Made by a program: the position numbers and the translations under genes
Shown: in pieces, positions 8,300 to 16,566 of the stretch
Position numbering within the stretch: position 1 is the first letter of the stretch
Layout of the letters: each line of letters begins with the position of its first letter
Assembly (NCBI RefSeq): GCF_005876985.1
Contig: NZ_VAHD01000001.1
Span: 682,001-746,000 of the forward strand
Origin: Rhodoferax bucti
GTDB lineage: Bacteria; Pseudomonadota; Gammaproteobacteria; Burkholderiales; Burkholderiaceae_C
Direction: 5' to 3'
Length of the DNA: 64,000 nt
The notes under the pieces: generated by a model
What the model saw: the letters and a program-made list of their open reading frames with translations, nothing else
Told to the model about the DNA's origin: nothing
Databases searched by the model: none

Positions 8300-9094
8300 C
8301 TAGCCTTTCAAGGCTTGCACCAATGCAACGTACTCCTCCACCGGCACCTCTTGCGCGCGGCGCTGCACATCAAACTGCCCTGCAAAACCCTTTTGCTCCA
8401 GCCATGCACCCAAGGTGTGGCGCAGCAGCTTGCGACGCTGGCTGAAGGCCACCTGCACCATCTCGGAGAACAAGGCCACATCCAGCACCGGTGGCTGGGC
8501 CAGGGGCACCATGCGCACCACCGCGCTGTTCACCCGGGGCGGAGGATCAAAACACTCCGGTGGCACAAACAGCACATCTTCCATGGCGTAGCGCCACTGC
8601 AGCATCACACTCAGGCGGCTGAAATCAGAACTGTCCGGCGGGGCGACCATGCGGTCAATGACTTCTTTCTGCAGCATGAAGTGCTGGTCTTCAATGCAGT
8701 GCACGAAATCGAGCAGATGAAACAGGATGGGCGTGGATATGTTGTACGGCAAGTTACCCACCACCCGCAGCTTGCGCGGTACAGCAGGTGTTGCTCCTGT
8801 TTCAGGAGCTGCTGGCGCAATGTCTGTGCGGCTAAAGTCCACATTGAGCACATCCGATTCAATCACATGGAGCTGAGGATGGCCACGCAAACGCTTGGCC
8901 AGATCACGGTCCAGCTCAATGACGGTAAGGCGCCCCAAGCGCTCGACCAGCGGCTGCGTCAGCGCCGCCAAGCCCGGGCCAATTTCCACCATCGGGTCGC
9001 CCGGCTGCGGGTTGATAGCCTCAACAATCGCGTGAATGATGTTGCTGTCAGACAGGAAATGCTGCCCGAAACGCTTGCGCGCCAAGTGCTTCAT
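8300..9094 (-). CDS. rsmA: 16S rRNA (A1518/A1519) dimethyltransferase
   Basis: RsmA (KsgA), 264 residues, uses SAM to dimethylate two adjacent adenines near the 3' end of 16S rRNA during late 30S assembly. Visible motifs are the N-terminal [10 protein letters not shown], the SAM-binding [11 protein letters not shown] and the catalytic NLPYNIST. The start overlaps the surA stop in ATGA (9091-9094), so it is the third gene of lptD-surA-rsmA; pdxA, which lies between surA and rsmA in enterics, is absent. Residues about 92-101 ([10 protein letters not shown]), just before the [12 protein letters not shown] strand, are encoded by a copy of the window's interspersed repeat and look like a tolerated insertion. 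Confidence 0.96.
   Translation of the reverse strand: MKHLARKRFGQHFLSDSNIIHAIVEAINPQPGDPMVEIGPGLAALTQPLVERLGRLTVIELDRDLAKRLRGHPQLHVIESDVLNVDFSRTDIAPAAPETGATPAVPRKLRVVGNLPYNISTPILFHLLDFVHCIEDQHFMLQKEVIDRMVAPPDSSDFSRLSVMLQWRYAMEDVLFVPPECFDPPPRVNSAVVRMVPLAQPPVLDVALFSEMVQVAFSQRRKLLRHTLGAWLEQKGFAGQFDVQRRAQEVPVEEYVALVQALKG
8791..8820 (-). repeat. interspersed repeat copy inside rsmA
   Basis: On the minus strand this reads TTGCGCCAGCAGCT followed by the palindrome half CCTGAAACAGGAGC, matching the right half of the repeat described at 14001-14061. The hairpin GCTCCTG/CAGGAGC with a 3-nt loop is intact. It is in frame and adds a Pro/Ala-rich segment to RsmA. Confidence 0.7.
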
Positions 9095-10401
9095 TGGGGT
9101 GCCTCGCGCATCTCGACGAAGGCGCGGGCCCGCACGTCACGCGCCCAGGCGGTGTAGGCATCTTCATACCGGCTCTGGCGCAATTGGTTACGCACCGACT
9201 CGCGGATCTGCTGGGGGCTGAGCTCCACGCGGCGGCGCTCGGTCAACTGGATCAGGTGCACCCCGAAGCGGGACACCACAGGCGGGCTGATGGCGCCTTC
9301 CTCTTCCAAGCGGTTCATGGCCTCTTCAAACTCAGGCACAAACATGCCGGGCGATGCCCAACCCAAGTCCCCCCCCTGCTGGGCGGAGGAGTCTTGCGAC
9401 ATCTGGCGCGCCATGCTGACGAAATCCGCTTTGCCAGCGACCACTTGCTTGCGCACGTCCGCCAAGCGGGCAATCGCCTGCGCCTGGGTCAGCTGCGGCG
9501 AGGTTCGCAACAGGATGTGCCGTGCCCGGGTTTGCACCATAGTTTGCACCAACCCGGTAGGCGCCTTGCGCTCCACCAGTTTGAGAATGTGAAAACCGGC
9601 GCCGGTGCGTACCACCTCGGCCCACTCGCCGGGCTGCAGGGACTGCACCGCCGTCACAAAAGCCGGCGGCAAGCGGTCCCCACGGCGCAAGCCGATTTCG
9701 CCACCGTTCTTGCGATCGGCAGCCGAATACTCTTGCACCAACTTGGCAAAGTCTTCTCCGGCACGGGCCCGCTGCAATAGCTTTTGCGCCTGCAGGAACA
9801 AGGCGGCCGACTGCTCGCCATTGGCCTTCTCCGGCACCACGATCAGGATTTGCGCGAGGTTGTATTCAAAGGTGAACGGATCGGTGTTGCTAGCTTGCTG
9901 CTCTTGGATAGCGCGCGCCACATCCACATCCGAGACCTTGATCGTGGACTCGACCTCCCGCTCATGCAAGCGGCTCAGCGTCAGCTGATCGCGCAAATTG
10001 CTCCGAAAAGCAGTCGGCGTAACACCGTCCTTGGCCAATTTCTGGCGCAGTGCGTCCACATCAACACCGCTTTGACTAGCCACACTTTGCTCGGCGCGGT
10101 CTACGGCCGCATCGTCAATACGAATGCCCTGCTCACGCGCCAGTTGAAGCTGCGCGCGGTCGTTGATCACACGCTCCAACACCAGGCGACGCAGCTCGTC
10201 CGCTGGAGGCATGGGTTTGCCTTGTTGGGCAATTTGCTGACCTACGCGGCGCACTTCCTGGTTCAGCTCCTGGTAGGTAATCGGCTCCGAGTTCACCACC
10301 GCCACGATGTAGTCCAAGGGCTGCGCCGCCTGGGCCATCAACGCCGGCGCTGCTGCAGTCAGAAGACAAGCCAGGGCCAGGGCCCGCACACGAGATTTCA
10401 T
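9091..10401 (-). CDS. surA: periplasmic chaperone and peptidyl-prolyl isomerase SurA
   Basis: SurA escorts outer-membrane proteins such as LptD through the periplasm. The product starts with a signal peptide ([20 protein letters not shown], cleaved near ALMAQA), followed by the SurA N-domain and two parvulin domains, one from about residue 175 ([15 protein letters not shown]) and one from about 285 ([11 protein letters not shown]). ATG 10401 lies 5 bp after the lptD stop; a TTG at 10410 that overlaps the lptD stop is an alternative start, and neither has a good ribosome site, suggesting translational coupling. It sits between lptD and rsmA as in many proteobacteria. Confidence 0.95.
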   Translation of the reverse strand: MKSRVRALALACLLTAAAPALMAQAAQPLDYIVAVVNSEPITYQELNQEVRRVGQQIAQQGKPMPPADELRRLVLERVINDRAQLQLAREQGIRIDDAAVDRAEQSVASQSGVDVDALRQKLAKDGVTPTAFRSNLRDQLTLSRLHEREVESTIKVSDVDVARAIQEQQASNTDPFTFEYNLAQILIVVPEKANGEQSAALFLQAQKLLQRARAGEDFAKLVQEYSAADRKNGGEIGLRRGDRLPPAFVTAVQSLQPGEWAEVVRTGAGFHILKLVERKAPTGLVQTMVQTRARHILLRTSPQLTQAQAIARLADVRKQVVAGKADFVSMARQMSQDSSAQQGGDLGWASPGMFVPEFEEAMNRLEEEGAISPPVVSRFGVHLIQLTERRRVELSPQQIRESVRNQLRQSRYEDAYTAWARDVRARAFVEMREAPQ

Positions 10402-10406
10402 GGTTT

Positions 10407-12773
10407 TCAATCGTAGTTACTGAAACGGCTGTTGGAGCCGCTCGCTTCCCGCAAGTTCTGGTAACGCGAAATATTGGATTTCAAGGTCTGCAGAGGGCTG
10501 ACACCCACGCGGGCAAAGCCGACAAACTCCAGCTCGAACTTGATGCTTTCGGTGGACGATGTAGTGCTGGTCTGCACGCGCCCAACCACCACCCTGGCCA
10601 GCCAGCAGCCCGCATCGTACTCGACGCCCAACAGGGTGTCGACCAGGCGGCTGTCGTTCATGCTGTAGTTCAGGCGGCCCACGGCGTAGTAGCGGCCTTC
10701 GCCCAACCCGCGCCCGGCGCCCAGGCTTTCGCCACGGTCACCCCACAGGTCGTTGAGCGGCCACTGCCAGCTGAAATCCAGCTGCTCGCTCACATCCCGC
10801 TGGAAGCGGTATGCGGCATTGAACACACGGTAGGGCGCCGGCGTGTAGCGGGCACCCACAGTGGAGCGGGTGGACTGCGCCGTCAAGGGGTTGTACTGTA
10901 CCGTGGAGTCCACCGCCCACTGGGGCGACAGGTTCACCCCGGCCCCCAGCATCACATCGCTCCAGCCCGCCAAAGCCGGCGACGCAGTCGAATTGAGCGT
11001 GACCCGCTGGTCCTCAAACCGGTAGCGCTGGGCTACCCCGAAACGGGCCAGCTGCTCGCCGGTGGAGGCATCGATCAGGCGGGTGGTCAGGCCGAAAGTG
11101 ACGAGGTTGTTGTCGGAAATCTTGTCATGGCCGACGTAGGCGTTCTCGGTAAAGATGCTTGCAAAGTTGAAGTCGCTGGCACCCGTGTCGTAGTTGGGCA
11201 GGTAGCTTTGGTTGCGGTAGGGGGTGCGCACGTAAAAAATACGCGGCTCCAGCGTCTGCACCAAGGCACGGCCGCGCCAATCGGTATCACGCTCAAACAC
11301 CAAGCCGCTGTCCAAGCTGAAGGTGGGCACGGTGCTGTCCGCAGACTGGGTGCCATTGGCGAGCGGCGAATCGAACTGATAGGCCGCCGTGTGCAGCTGC
11401 AGCTTGGGCGTGATGTACCCCTCGGGCGTAATGAAAGGCCGGCTGATCTGCGCCAGGCCGTACATACGCTGGGTATTGGGTTGCCCGGTGAGAGACTTGT
11501 CAGAACTGAACTGCGAGAAATCGCCCACCACCGACCAGTCAAGCCCTTGGTCATTCAGCTGACTGCGGCTGACTTGCAACTCACTCAGGTTGTAGGGCGG
11601 CACGATGACCGAGGTGCTTTGTTGCAGCGTCTGCCACGCCAGCGAACGGGCCATGACGGTGGCGCCGCCATAAGCCCAAGTAGCCACCATGTCGTTGGCC
11701 AGCGTGCGGGACTTCAGGGCGCCGTTGGCGTTGAAATCGCTCCAGTAGTTATCGTCGCTGACCCGGTTCAAATTGAGGCTGTAGGCCACATTGCCCATGC
11801 CCGTGGCCAAGCTACCGGTCTGGTTCAGCGAGGCGCCCCAGCGGTCCGCACTGCGCAACTTGTCGCTAGGCATGTAATTGGCCCGCAGCACACCCGAGTA
11901 AGTGGGCTCCAGGTAGCGGAACTCAGTGCCCATGTCCACGCCGCGCGCGGACATCACCGTAGGCGTCAGCGTGGCATCGCGGTTGGGGGCGATGTTCCAG
12001 TAGTAGGGCACACTGAGTTCGGTGCCGTTGACGTTGTCCGCCCCGAAGGTAGGCGGCATCACGCCGGACTTGCGCTTGTCGCTCAAGGGGAAGCTGATCG
12101 CCGGCACCGGCAGGATGGGCACTTCCTTGAACGTCAGGTAGGCGCCGTGGGCAATGCCCACGTCTTCCCCGCTGTCGAACTCAATATTGGCAGCCTTCAG
12201 CACCCAGTCGGGCAACCAGTCCGGGCCGGGCTTGCGGCGGCAGGTGGTGTAGGTAGCGTTGTGCACCACGGTGCGGCTCTCGTCCAGAAACACCGCCTTG
12301 GAGGCATCGCCATGCGCGTCGTTCTGCAAAAAACGGTAGGTGGGGGACTCGAACGTACCCTCAAAGGCCTCGACCTTCAACTCCAGCGCGGGGCCTTCAA
12401 AAACATTGCCGTTGCGGTTGATGCGCACATGGCCGGTGGCACGGGCCTGATCGTCGGGGGCGTAGTACTCCAGCCGGTCAGCCTTGATCACTGTGCCCGG
12501 CTTGCGCATCTCAGCCTGGCCTTCGACCACAGTTTCCAAGTCTGGGCGGCCGCTGATTTGCTCGCCCATCAAAAAGATAGGGGCCGCGTCCAGCTGCGCT
12601 TGGCCGATGCCATCTGCCAAGCGGGGCGTGGGCTTAAGCGGCAAGGGGGCGTCTTCCGTTTGCGCCTGGGCTCCGATGTGTGCGCAGGCCACCGCCACCA
12701 GAACCACGAGGCGGGCGAGCGGTGGCCGGCAGACAGGCACCCCGGGGGGCAGGGCGCGCAAAGAAAAACGCAT
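10407..12773 (-). CDS. lptD: LPS-assembly outer-membrane protein LptD
   Basis: LptD is the beta-barrel that inserts lipopolysaccharide into the outer leaflet together with LptE. The 788-residue product has an N-terminal signal peptide (LVVLVAVACAHIGAQAQ), an OstA/jellyroll domain (about residues 90-230, including KADRLEYYAPDDQARATGH) and a long beta-rich barrel ending in aromatic/charged strands. Cysteines in TYTTCRRKPGPDW and DAGCWLARV are candidates for the disulfides LptD needs for function. I start it at ATG 12773; the frame is open further up to 12929, but that extension would precede the signal peptide and overlap the divergent amgK. First gene of lptD-surA-rsmA. Confidence 0.95.
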   Translation of the reverse strand: MRFSLRALPPGVPVCRPPLARLVVLVAVACAHIGAQAQTEDAPLPLKPTPRLADGIGQAQLDAAPIFLMGEQISGRPDLETVVEGQAEMRKPGTVIKADRLEYYAPDDQARATGHVRINRNGNVFEGPALELKVEAFEGTFESPTYRFLQNDAHGDASKAVFLDESRTVVHNATYTTCRRKPGPDWLPDWVLKAANIEFDSGEDVGIAHGAYLTFKEVPILPVPAISFPLSDKRKSGVMPPTFGADNVNGTELSVPYYWNIAPNRDATLTPTVMSARGVDMGTEFRYLEPTYSGVLRANYMPSDKLRSADRWGASLNQTGSLATGMGNVAYSLNLNRVSDDNYWSDFNANGALKSRTLANDMVATWAYGGATVMARSLAWQTLQQSTSVIVPPYNLSELQVSRSQLNDQGLDWSVVGDFSQFSSDKSLTGQPNTQRMYGLAQISRPFITPEGYITPKLQLHTAAYQFDSPLANGTQSADSTVPTFSLDSGLVFERDTDWRGRALVQTLEPRIFYVRTPYRNQSYLPNYDTGASDFNFASIFTENAYVGHDKISDNNLVTFGLTTRLIDASTGEQLARFGVAQRYRFEDQRVTLNSTASPALAGWSDVMLGAGVNLSPQWAVDSTVQYNPLTAQSTRSTVGARYTPAPYRVFNAAYRFQRDVSEQLDFSWQWPLNDLWGDRGESLGAGRGLGEGRYYAVGRLNYSMNDSRLVDTLLGVEYDAGCWLARVVVGRVQTSTTSSTESIKFELEFVGFARVGVSPLQTLKSNISRYQNLREASGSNSRFSNYD

Positions 12774-12864
12774 GGGGCGAGGGGCAAAAACCACGAAGAG
12801 GGACAAGGGGAGCCGGCGGTGTTGCACAGGGCAATCACACCTAGCTTTGTAGAATGGATTATCC

Positions 12865-14001
12865 ATGAGCCCAAGCCCCCACACCGTGCCCTCTGCCACG
12901 CCCCTTTCCCCCACCACCGCCCCCACCACTGCCCCCCAACCGATTGTCTGGAGCGACCCCGCGCGGGAGCAACGCTTCCAGACCTGGTTTGCCAGCCACC
13001 AGACCGGTTTTTCGCTGGAGTTGGCGACGCTGGGCTTGGCCTCCGCCGATGCGAGCTTTCGCCGCTACTTCCGGGTGCACAGCGGGCGGGGTAGCCTGGT
13101 CATCATGGATGCGCCCCCGGACAAGGAGAACTGCAAGCCCTTCGTGGACATTGCCGCCCTGCTAAACCATGCGGGCCTGCGCGCGCCAAAGATATTGGCT
13201 TGGGACGAAGCCGATGGCTTCATGCTGCTCACCGATCTCGGCACCCGCACCATGATGCAGACCATCGACCCGGCCCAGCCGCCACTGGACCTGTACCTGC
13301 ACGCCGTGGACACCCTGGTGCAGTGGCAGCTGGCCTCCGCCCCCGGCGTGCTGCCGGCGTATGACGAAGCGCTGCTGCGCCGCGAGCTGGAGCTGTTCCC
13401 CGAGTGGTACATAGCCCGCCACCGGCAATTCACCCTGGATGCGCCCATGCGCAAAACGCTGGACGACACGTTTGCCCTGCTGATCCAGAACAATCTGTCC
13501 TGGCCCAGCGTGTATGTGCACCGCGACTTCATGCCGCGCAACCTGATGGTGCCGGATCAAGCGGAGATGCCTCCCAAAGCCGACCCGCGCTACCTCGGTG
13601 TGCTGGACTTCCAAGACGCCGTCTATGGCCCCATCACCTACGACATTGCCAGCCTGATGCGCGACGCGTTTCTGACCTGGGACGAGGACTTCTGCCTAGA
13701 TGTGACCATCCGCTACTGGGAAAAAGCCCGCAAAGCCGGCCTGCCGGTGGGCGACGACTTTGGCGAGTTCTACCGGGGTGTGGAGTGGATGGGCCTGCAA
13801 CGCCACCTCAAAATTGCCGGCATCTTTGCCCGCTTGACCCTGCGCGACGGCAAGCCCAAGTACCTGGCCGACACGCCCCGCTTTATCGACTACATCCGCA
13901 GTACTTGCAGCCGTTACATCCAGCTCAAGCCGCTGCTGCGTCTGGTGGAAAAAGTGGACGGTATTGAGGTGCCCAATGTGTTCGCCTTTGGCCGTTCATA
14001 G
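12865..14001 (+). CDS. amgK: aminoglycoside-phosphotransferase-fold sugar kinase, AmgK-like
   Basis: The 378-residue protein has the APH kinase fold: YVHRDFMPRNLMV supplies the catalytic HxDxxxxN and LGVLDFQDAVYGP the Mg-binding Asp. Kinases of this type next to lptD are AmgK, the anomeric N-acetylmuramate/N-acetylglucosamine kinase of peptidoglycan recycling. It is divergent from lptD with 91 bp between start codons. The usual partner murU (nucleotidyltransferase) does not follow; instead there is a copy of the interspersed repeat and then rsmE. The N-terminus is unusually Pro/Thr/Ala-rich for about 30 residues, so the true start may lie downstream. The family call is firm, the substrate inferred. 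Confidence 0.82.
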   Translation: MSPSPHTVPSATPLSPTTAPTTAPQPIVWSDPAREQRFQTWFASHQTGFSLELATLGLASADASFRRYFRVHSGRGSLVIMDAPPDKENCKPFVDIAALLNHAGLRAPKILAWDEADGFMLLTDLGTRTMMQTIDPAQPPLDLYLHAVDTLVQWQLASAPGVLPAYDEALLRRELELFPEWYIARHRQFTLDAPMRKTLDDTFALLIQNNLSWPSVYVHRDFMPRNLMVPDQAEMPPKADPRYLGVLDFQDAVYGPITYDIASLMRDAFLTWDEDFCLDVTIRYWEKARKAGLPVGDDFGEFYRGVEWMGLQRHLKIAGIFARLTLRDGKPKYLADTPRFIDYIRSTCSRYIQLKPLLRLVEKVDGIEVPNVFAFGRS

Positions 14002-14061
14002 CCAAATCGTGCTCTAGCGCCCGTACAACCTGCGCAAGCAGCTCCTGAATTTATAGCAATC
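14001..14061 (+). repeat. interspersed repeat, full-length copy (amgK-rsmE gap)
   Basis: The intergenic gap contains the left block TGCTCTAGCGC, a 10-nt spacer, TGCGCAAGCAGCT and the right part CCTGAATTTATAGCA. The copy at 52471-52531 shares the 19-nt left end (CCAAATCGTGCTCTAGCGC) and most of the right part, with an unrelated spacer of the same length. It fills almost the whole gap and ends 8 bp before the rsmE start, which has no visible ribosome site. Confidence 0.85.
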
Positions 14062-14068
14062 ATTCAAC

Positions 14069-14794
14069 ATGCCCCGTTTTTACTGCGCTGCGGCGCTGGT
14101 CAGCGACACCGCCCTGGACCTGCCTCCGGGCGCCGCACGGCATGTGCAAGTGCTGCGCCTGCAACCGGGCGACAGCATCACCCTATTTGACGGGCACAGC
14201 GCTGATGAGTTCGACGCCACCGTCACTCGCATGGGCCGCAGCGATGTGGCAGTGCAAGTGGGGCAGCGGCGCACCGTGGCCCGGGAACCGTCACGCCAGA
14301 TCCACCTCGCCGTAGGCATGCCCGCCAATGACCGCATGGACTGGCTGGTGGAGAAGGCCACCGAGCTCGGTGTGGCCAGCATCCAGCCCCTGATGACCGA
14401 GCGCAGCGTGCTCAAACTCAGCGGCGAGCGGGCCGAAAAAAAAGTGGCCCACTGGCAAAGCGTGGCGGTGGCAGCCTGTGAGCAGTGCGGTGGCAACCTG
14501 TTGCCCATGGTGCACCCCATGCAAACACTGGCACAGTGGCTCAAAAGCCCGAGCGCGCAACCAGATACCCCGCAACGTTTGCTGCTCTCTTTGCGTGCCG
14601 GTAGCACCCCGGTGGCCTCCTTGCCCGCCAGCCCGGCACCGGTCTGGTTTTTGTCCGGCCCCGAAGGGGGCTTGAGCAGCCATGAAGAAGATGCCGCTAT
14701 TGCTGCCGGCTTCTCCCCCGCCTCCCTGGGCCCCCGCGTGTTGCGGGCCGAAACCGCAGCACTGGCAGCACTCACCTTACTGACGCAACTATGA
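14069..14794 (+). CDS. rsmE: 16S rRNA m3U1498 methyltransferase
   Basis: RsmE methylates N3 of U1498 in the 30S subunit. The 241-residue product has the N-terminal PUA-like RNA-binding part (residues 1-70, including AARHVQVLRLQPGD) and a C-terminal SPOUT knot with the SAM loop WFLSGPEGGLSSHEE and LRAETAALAALTLL. The length matches the family. Its stop overlaps the next gene in ATGA (14791-14794), so the two are translated together. Confidence 0.95.
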   Translation: MPRFYCAAALVSDTALDLPPGAARHVQVLRLQPGDSITLFDGHSADEFDATVTRMGRSDVAVQVGQRRTVAREPSRQIHLAVGMPANDRMDWLVEKATELGVASIQPLMTERSVLKLSGERAEKKVAHWQSVAVAACEQCGGNLLPMVHPMQTLAQWLKSPSAQPDTPQRLLLSLRAGSTPVASLPASPAPVWFLSGPEGGLSSHEEDAAIAAGFSPASLGPRVLRAETAALAALTLLTQL

Positions 14795-15960
14795 ACCGCA
14801 GCCTTTGGCTACTCGCTCTGTGCCAAGGGCTGTTTCTCACGAATAACGTCACCTTCATCGCCATCAACGGGCTGGTCGGCCTGAGCATGGCCCCTTACGG
14901 CTGGATGGCAACCCTGCCCGTGATGGGCTATGTGGTGGGCGGGGCCTTGGCCACACCGCTCGTGGCCGCCACCCAGGCGCGCTTCGGGCGGCGCACTTCC
15001 TTCCAAATCGGGCTGGCCGTCGCCGTAGTGTCGGCCCTCGCAGGGGCCTGGGCTGTGGCGGCACACCAGTTCTGGGGCCTGGTGGCCGCGACCGTGGTGG
15101 CCGGCTACTACAGCGCCAACGGCCAGCTCTACCGCTTTGCCGCAGCGGAACTGGCCTTGCCGGCCTTCCGCGAAAAAGCCGTCTCGCTGGTACTGGCCGG
15201 CGGGCTGATTGGTGCCATCGCCGGGCCCAACTTGGCCGCCCGCACCCGCACGCTTATGGATGTGCCGTTCACCGGGGCCTACCTGGTGCTGGCTGGTGTG
15301 GGGCTGCTCGCCATGGCGCTGATGGCGTTCGTCCGTTTTCCGGCGCACCAAGCGCCGAATGCCGCTACCGCCACCGGCCGTCCTTTGAGCGAAATCGCGC
15401 AGCAACCCGCCTTCATCGTGGCCTGCCTGAGCGCCGCCATGGGCTACGGAGTCATGAACCTGCTGATGGCGGCCACCCCCCTGGCCATGCAGCAATGCGG
15501 CCTGGGTTTTGATGACGCGGCCCTGGTGCTGGAGTGGCACGTGATCGGCATGTTTGCCCCCGGCTTCTTCACCGGCCACCTGATCAAGCGCTTCGGCACG
15601 CTGCAAATCATGGCGGTGGGCGTGGCGCTCAACCTGCTGTGCGTGGCCATTGCCTTGAGCGGCCTGGAGCTGCAGCAGTTCGTAGTCGCCTTGTTTTTGC
15701 TGGGCGTGGGCTGGAATTTTCTGTTCACCGGCAGCACTACGCTGGCGCTAACGGCCTACCGCCCGGAGGAGAAAGACCGTGCCCAAGCCGCCGTGAACTT
15801 TTGCGTGTTTGCCGTCATGGCCTTGAGTTCCTTGGCCTCGGGCGCGCTAGTGGTGACCCGAGGCTGGGCGTGGCTCAACATCGGCTCCATCCCACCGCTG
15901 ACACTGACAGCGGCGGGCCTGCTCTGGCTGTGGCTCAAACGCCCAGCAATGCATCCTTGA
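14791..15960 (+). CDS. MFS transporter, substrate unknown
   Basis: A 389-residue inner-membrane carrier with about twelve hydrophobic segments. The loop after helix 2 reads ATQARFGRRTSFQIG, a recognisable variant of the MFS motif A. It is translationally coupled to rsmE (4-bp overlap) but has no obvious functional link. Its 3' end overlaps the end of the convergent chalcone-isomerase-like gene by 26 bp. Nothing in the sequence fixes the substrate; it could export a drug or metabolite. Confidence 0.85.
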   Translation: MNRSLWLLALCQGLFLTNNVTFIAINGLVGLSMAPYGWMATLPVMGYVVGGALATPLVAATQARFGRRTSFQIGLAVAVVSALAGAWAVAAHQFWGLVAATVVAGYYSANGQLYRFAAAELALPAFREKAVSLVLAGGLIGAIAGPNLAARTRTLMDVPFTGAYLVLAGVGLLAMALMAFVRFPAHQAPNAATATGRPLSEIAQQPAFIVACLSAAMGYGVMNLLMAATPLAMQQCGLGFDDAALVLEWHVIGMFAPGFFTGHLIKRFGTLQIMAVGVALNLLCVAIALSGLELQQFVVALFLLGVGWNFLFTGSTTLALTAYRPEEKDRAQAAVNFCVFAVMALSSLASGALVVTRGWAWLNIGSIPPLTLTAAGLLWLWLKRPAMHP

Positions 15961-16537
15961 GCTTGAAGTCCGCGGGTGAAGACCCCACCCAGATTTTGAG
16001 CACCATGTTGAAAAACTCGGCATCCCCCACCGGGGCGCCTTGCGACTGGCCCTGGATGTAGAAAACGGTGCCCTTGCCGGGCAGGTACTCCATGGCGAAG
16101 GTATCGCCACTGTTGAGCTTGGCCTTGCCGGAAAAAATCTCGATCAAACGGGTGCTGGAGGCCGTGTGCTTTTGCACCAGATCAGGCGGAGAATTGCTGG
16201 ACAAGCCTTTGATGAAGGCCAGGCCCAGATCGGTCCCCGGCAACTCGCGCAGCGCCACAAAACTCAGGCGTTTGGGGCCGGGCTGGGTCAGCAAAGCCTC
16301 AGGGGTGGTGACTTTGGCCGGGGTGTACAAAGCCATGTCGTACAGACGGAAAAAAGCCTTGTAGCGGGTACCCGCGCCGTTGAGCTGCAAAGGCACGCCT
16401 TGCAAGGTCGTGCGTGGCTCAAAGGTGCTGCTCACCGTGCTGGCGTTGGCCCGCACCAGCACGCTGCTGCCTGCGCCAGCCAGGACGGCGATCGCCACGA
16501 TGGCGGTGCGGATGCTGGTGTGTAGTGTGTTTGTCAT
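15935..16537 (-). CDS. chalcone-isomerase-like periplasmic protein
   Basis: A 200-residue exported protein with a signal peptide or N-terminal anchor (TAIVAIAVLAGAGSSVLVRA) followed by a chalcone isomerase-like domain: VPLQLNGAGTRYKAFFRLYD, MALYTPAKVTTPEALL and the C-terminal LLGV. Bacterial members of this family have no proven isomerase activity. The ATG at 16537 is chosen for its AGGGAGAAACAGG ribosome site; the open frame reaches 16675 but runs into the upstream gene. It follows the GGDEF/EAL gene after 29 bp on the same strand and overlaps the convergent MFS gene by 26 bp. Confidence 0.8.
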   Translation of the reverse strand: MTNTLHTSIRTAIVAIAVLAGAGSSVLVRANASTVSSTFEPRTTLQGVPLQLNGAGTRYKAFFRLYDMALYTPAKVTTPEALLTQPGPKRLSFVALRELPGTDLGLAFIKGLSSNSPPDLVQKHTASSTRLIEIFSGKAKLNSGDTFAMEYLPGKGTVFYIQGQSQGAPVGDAEFFNMVLKIWVGSSPADFKLKDALLGV

Positions 16538-16566
16538 CCTGTTTCTCCCTGTTGTGTTGGTATTTT

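Noticed and set aside
11127..13094. 655-codon open frame antisense to lptD and running into amgK
   Set aside because: Mirrors lptD codons, no recognisable motif or ribosome site.
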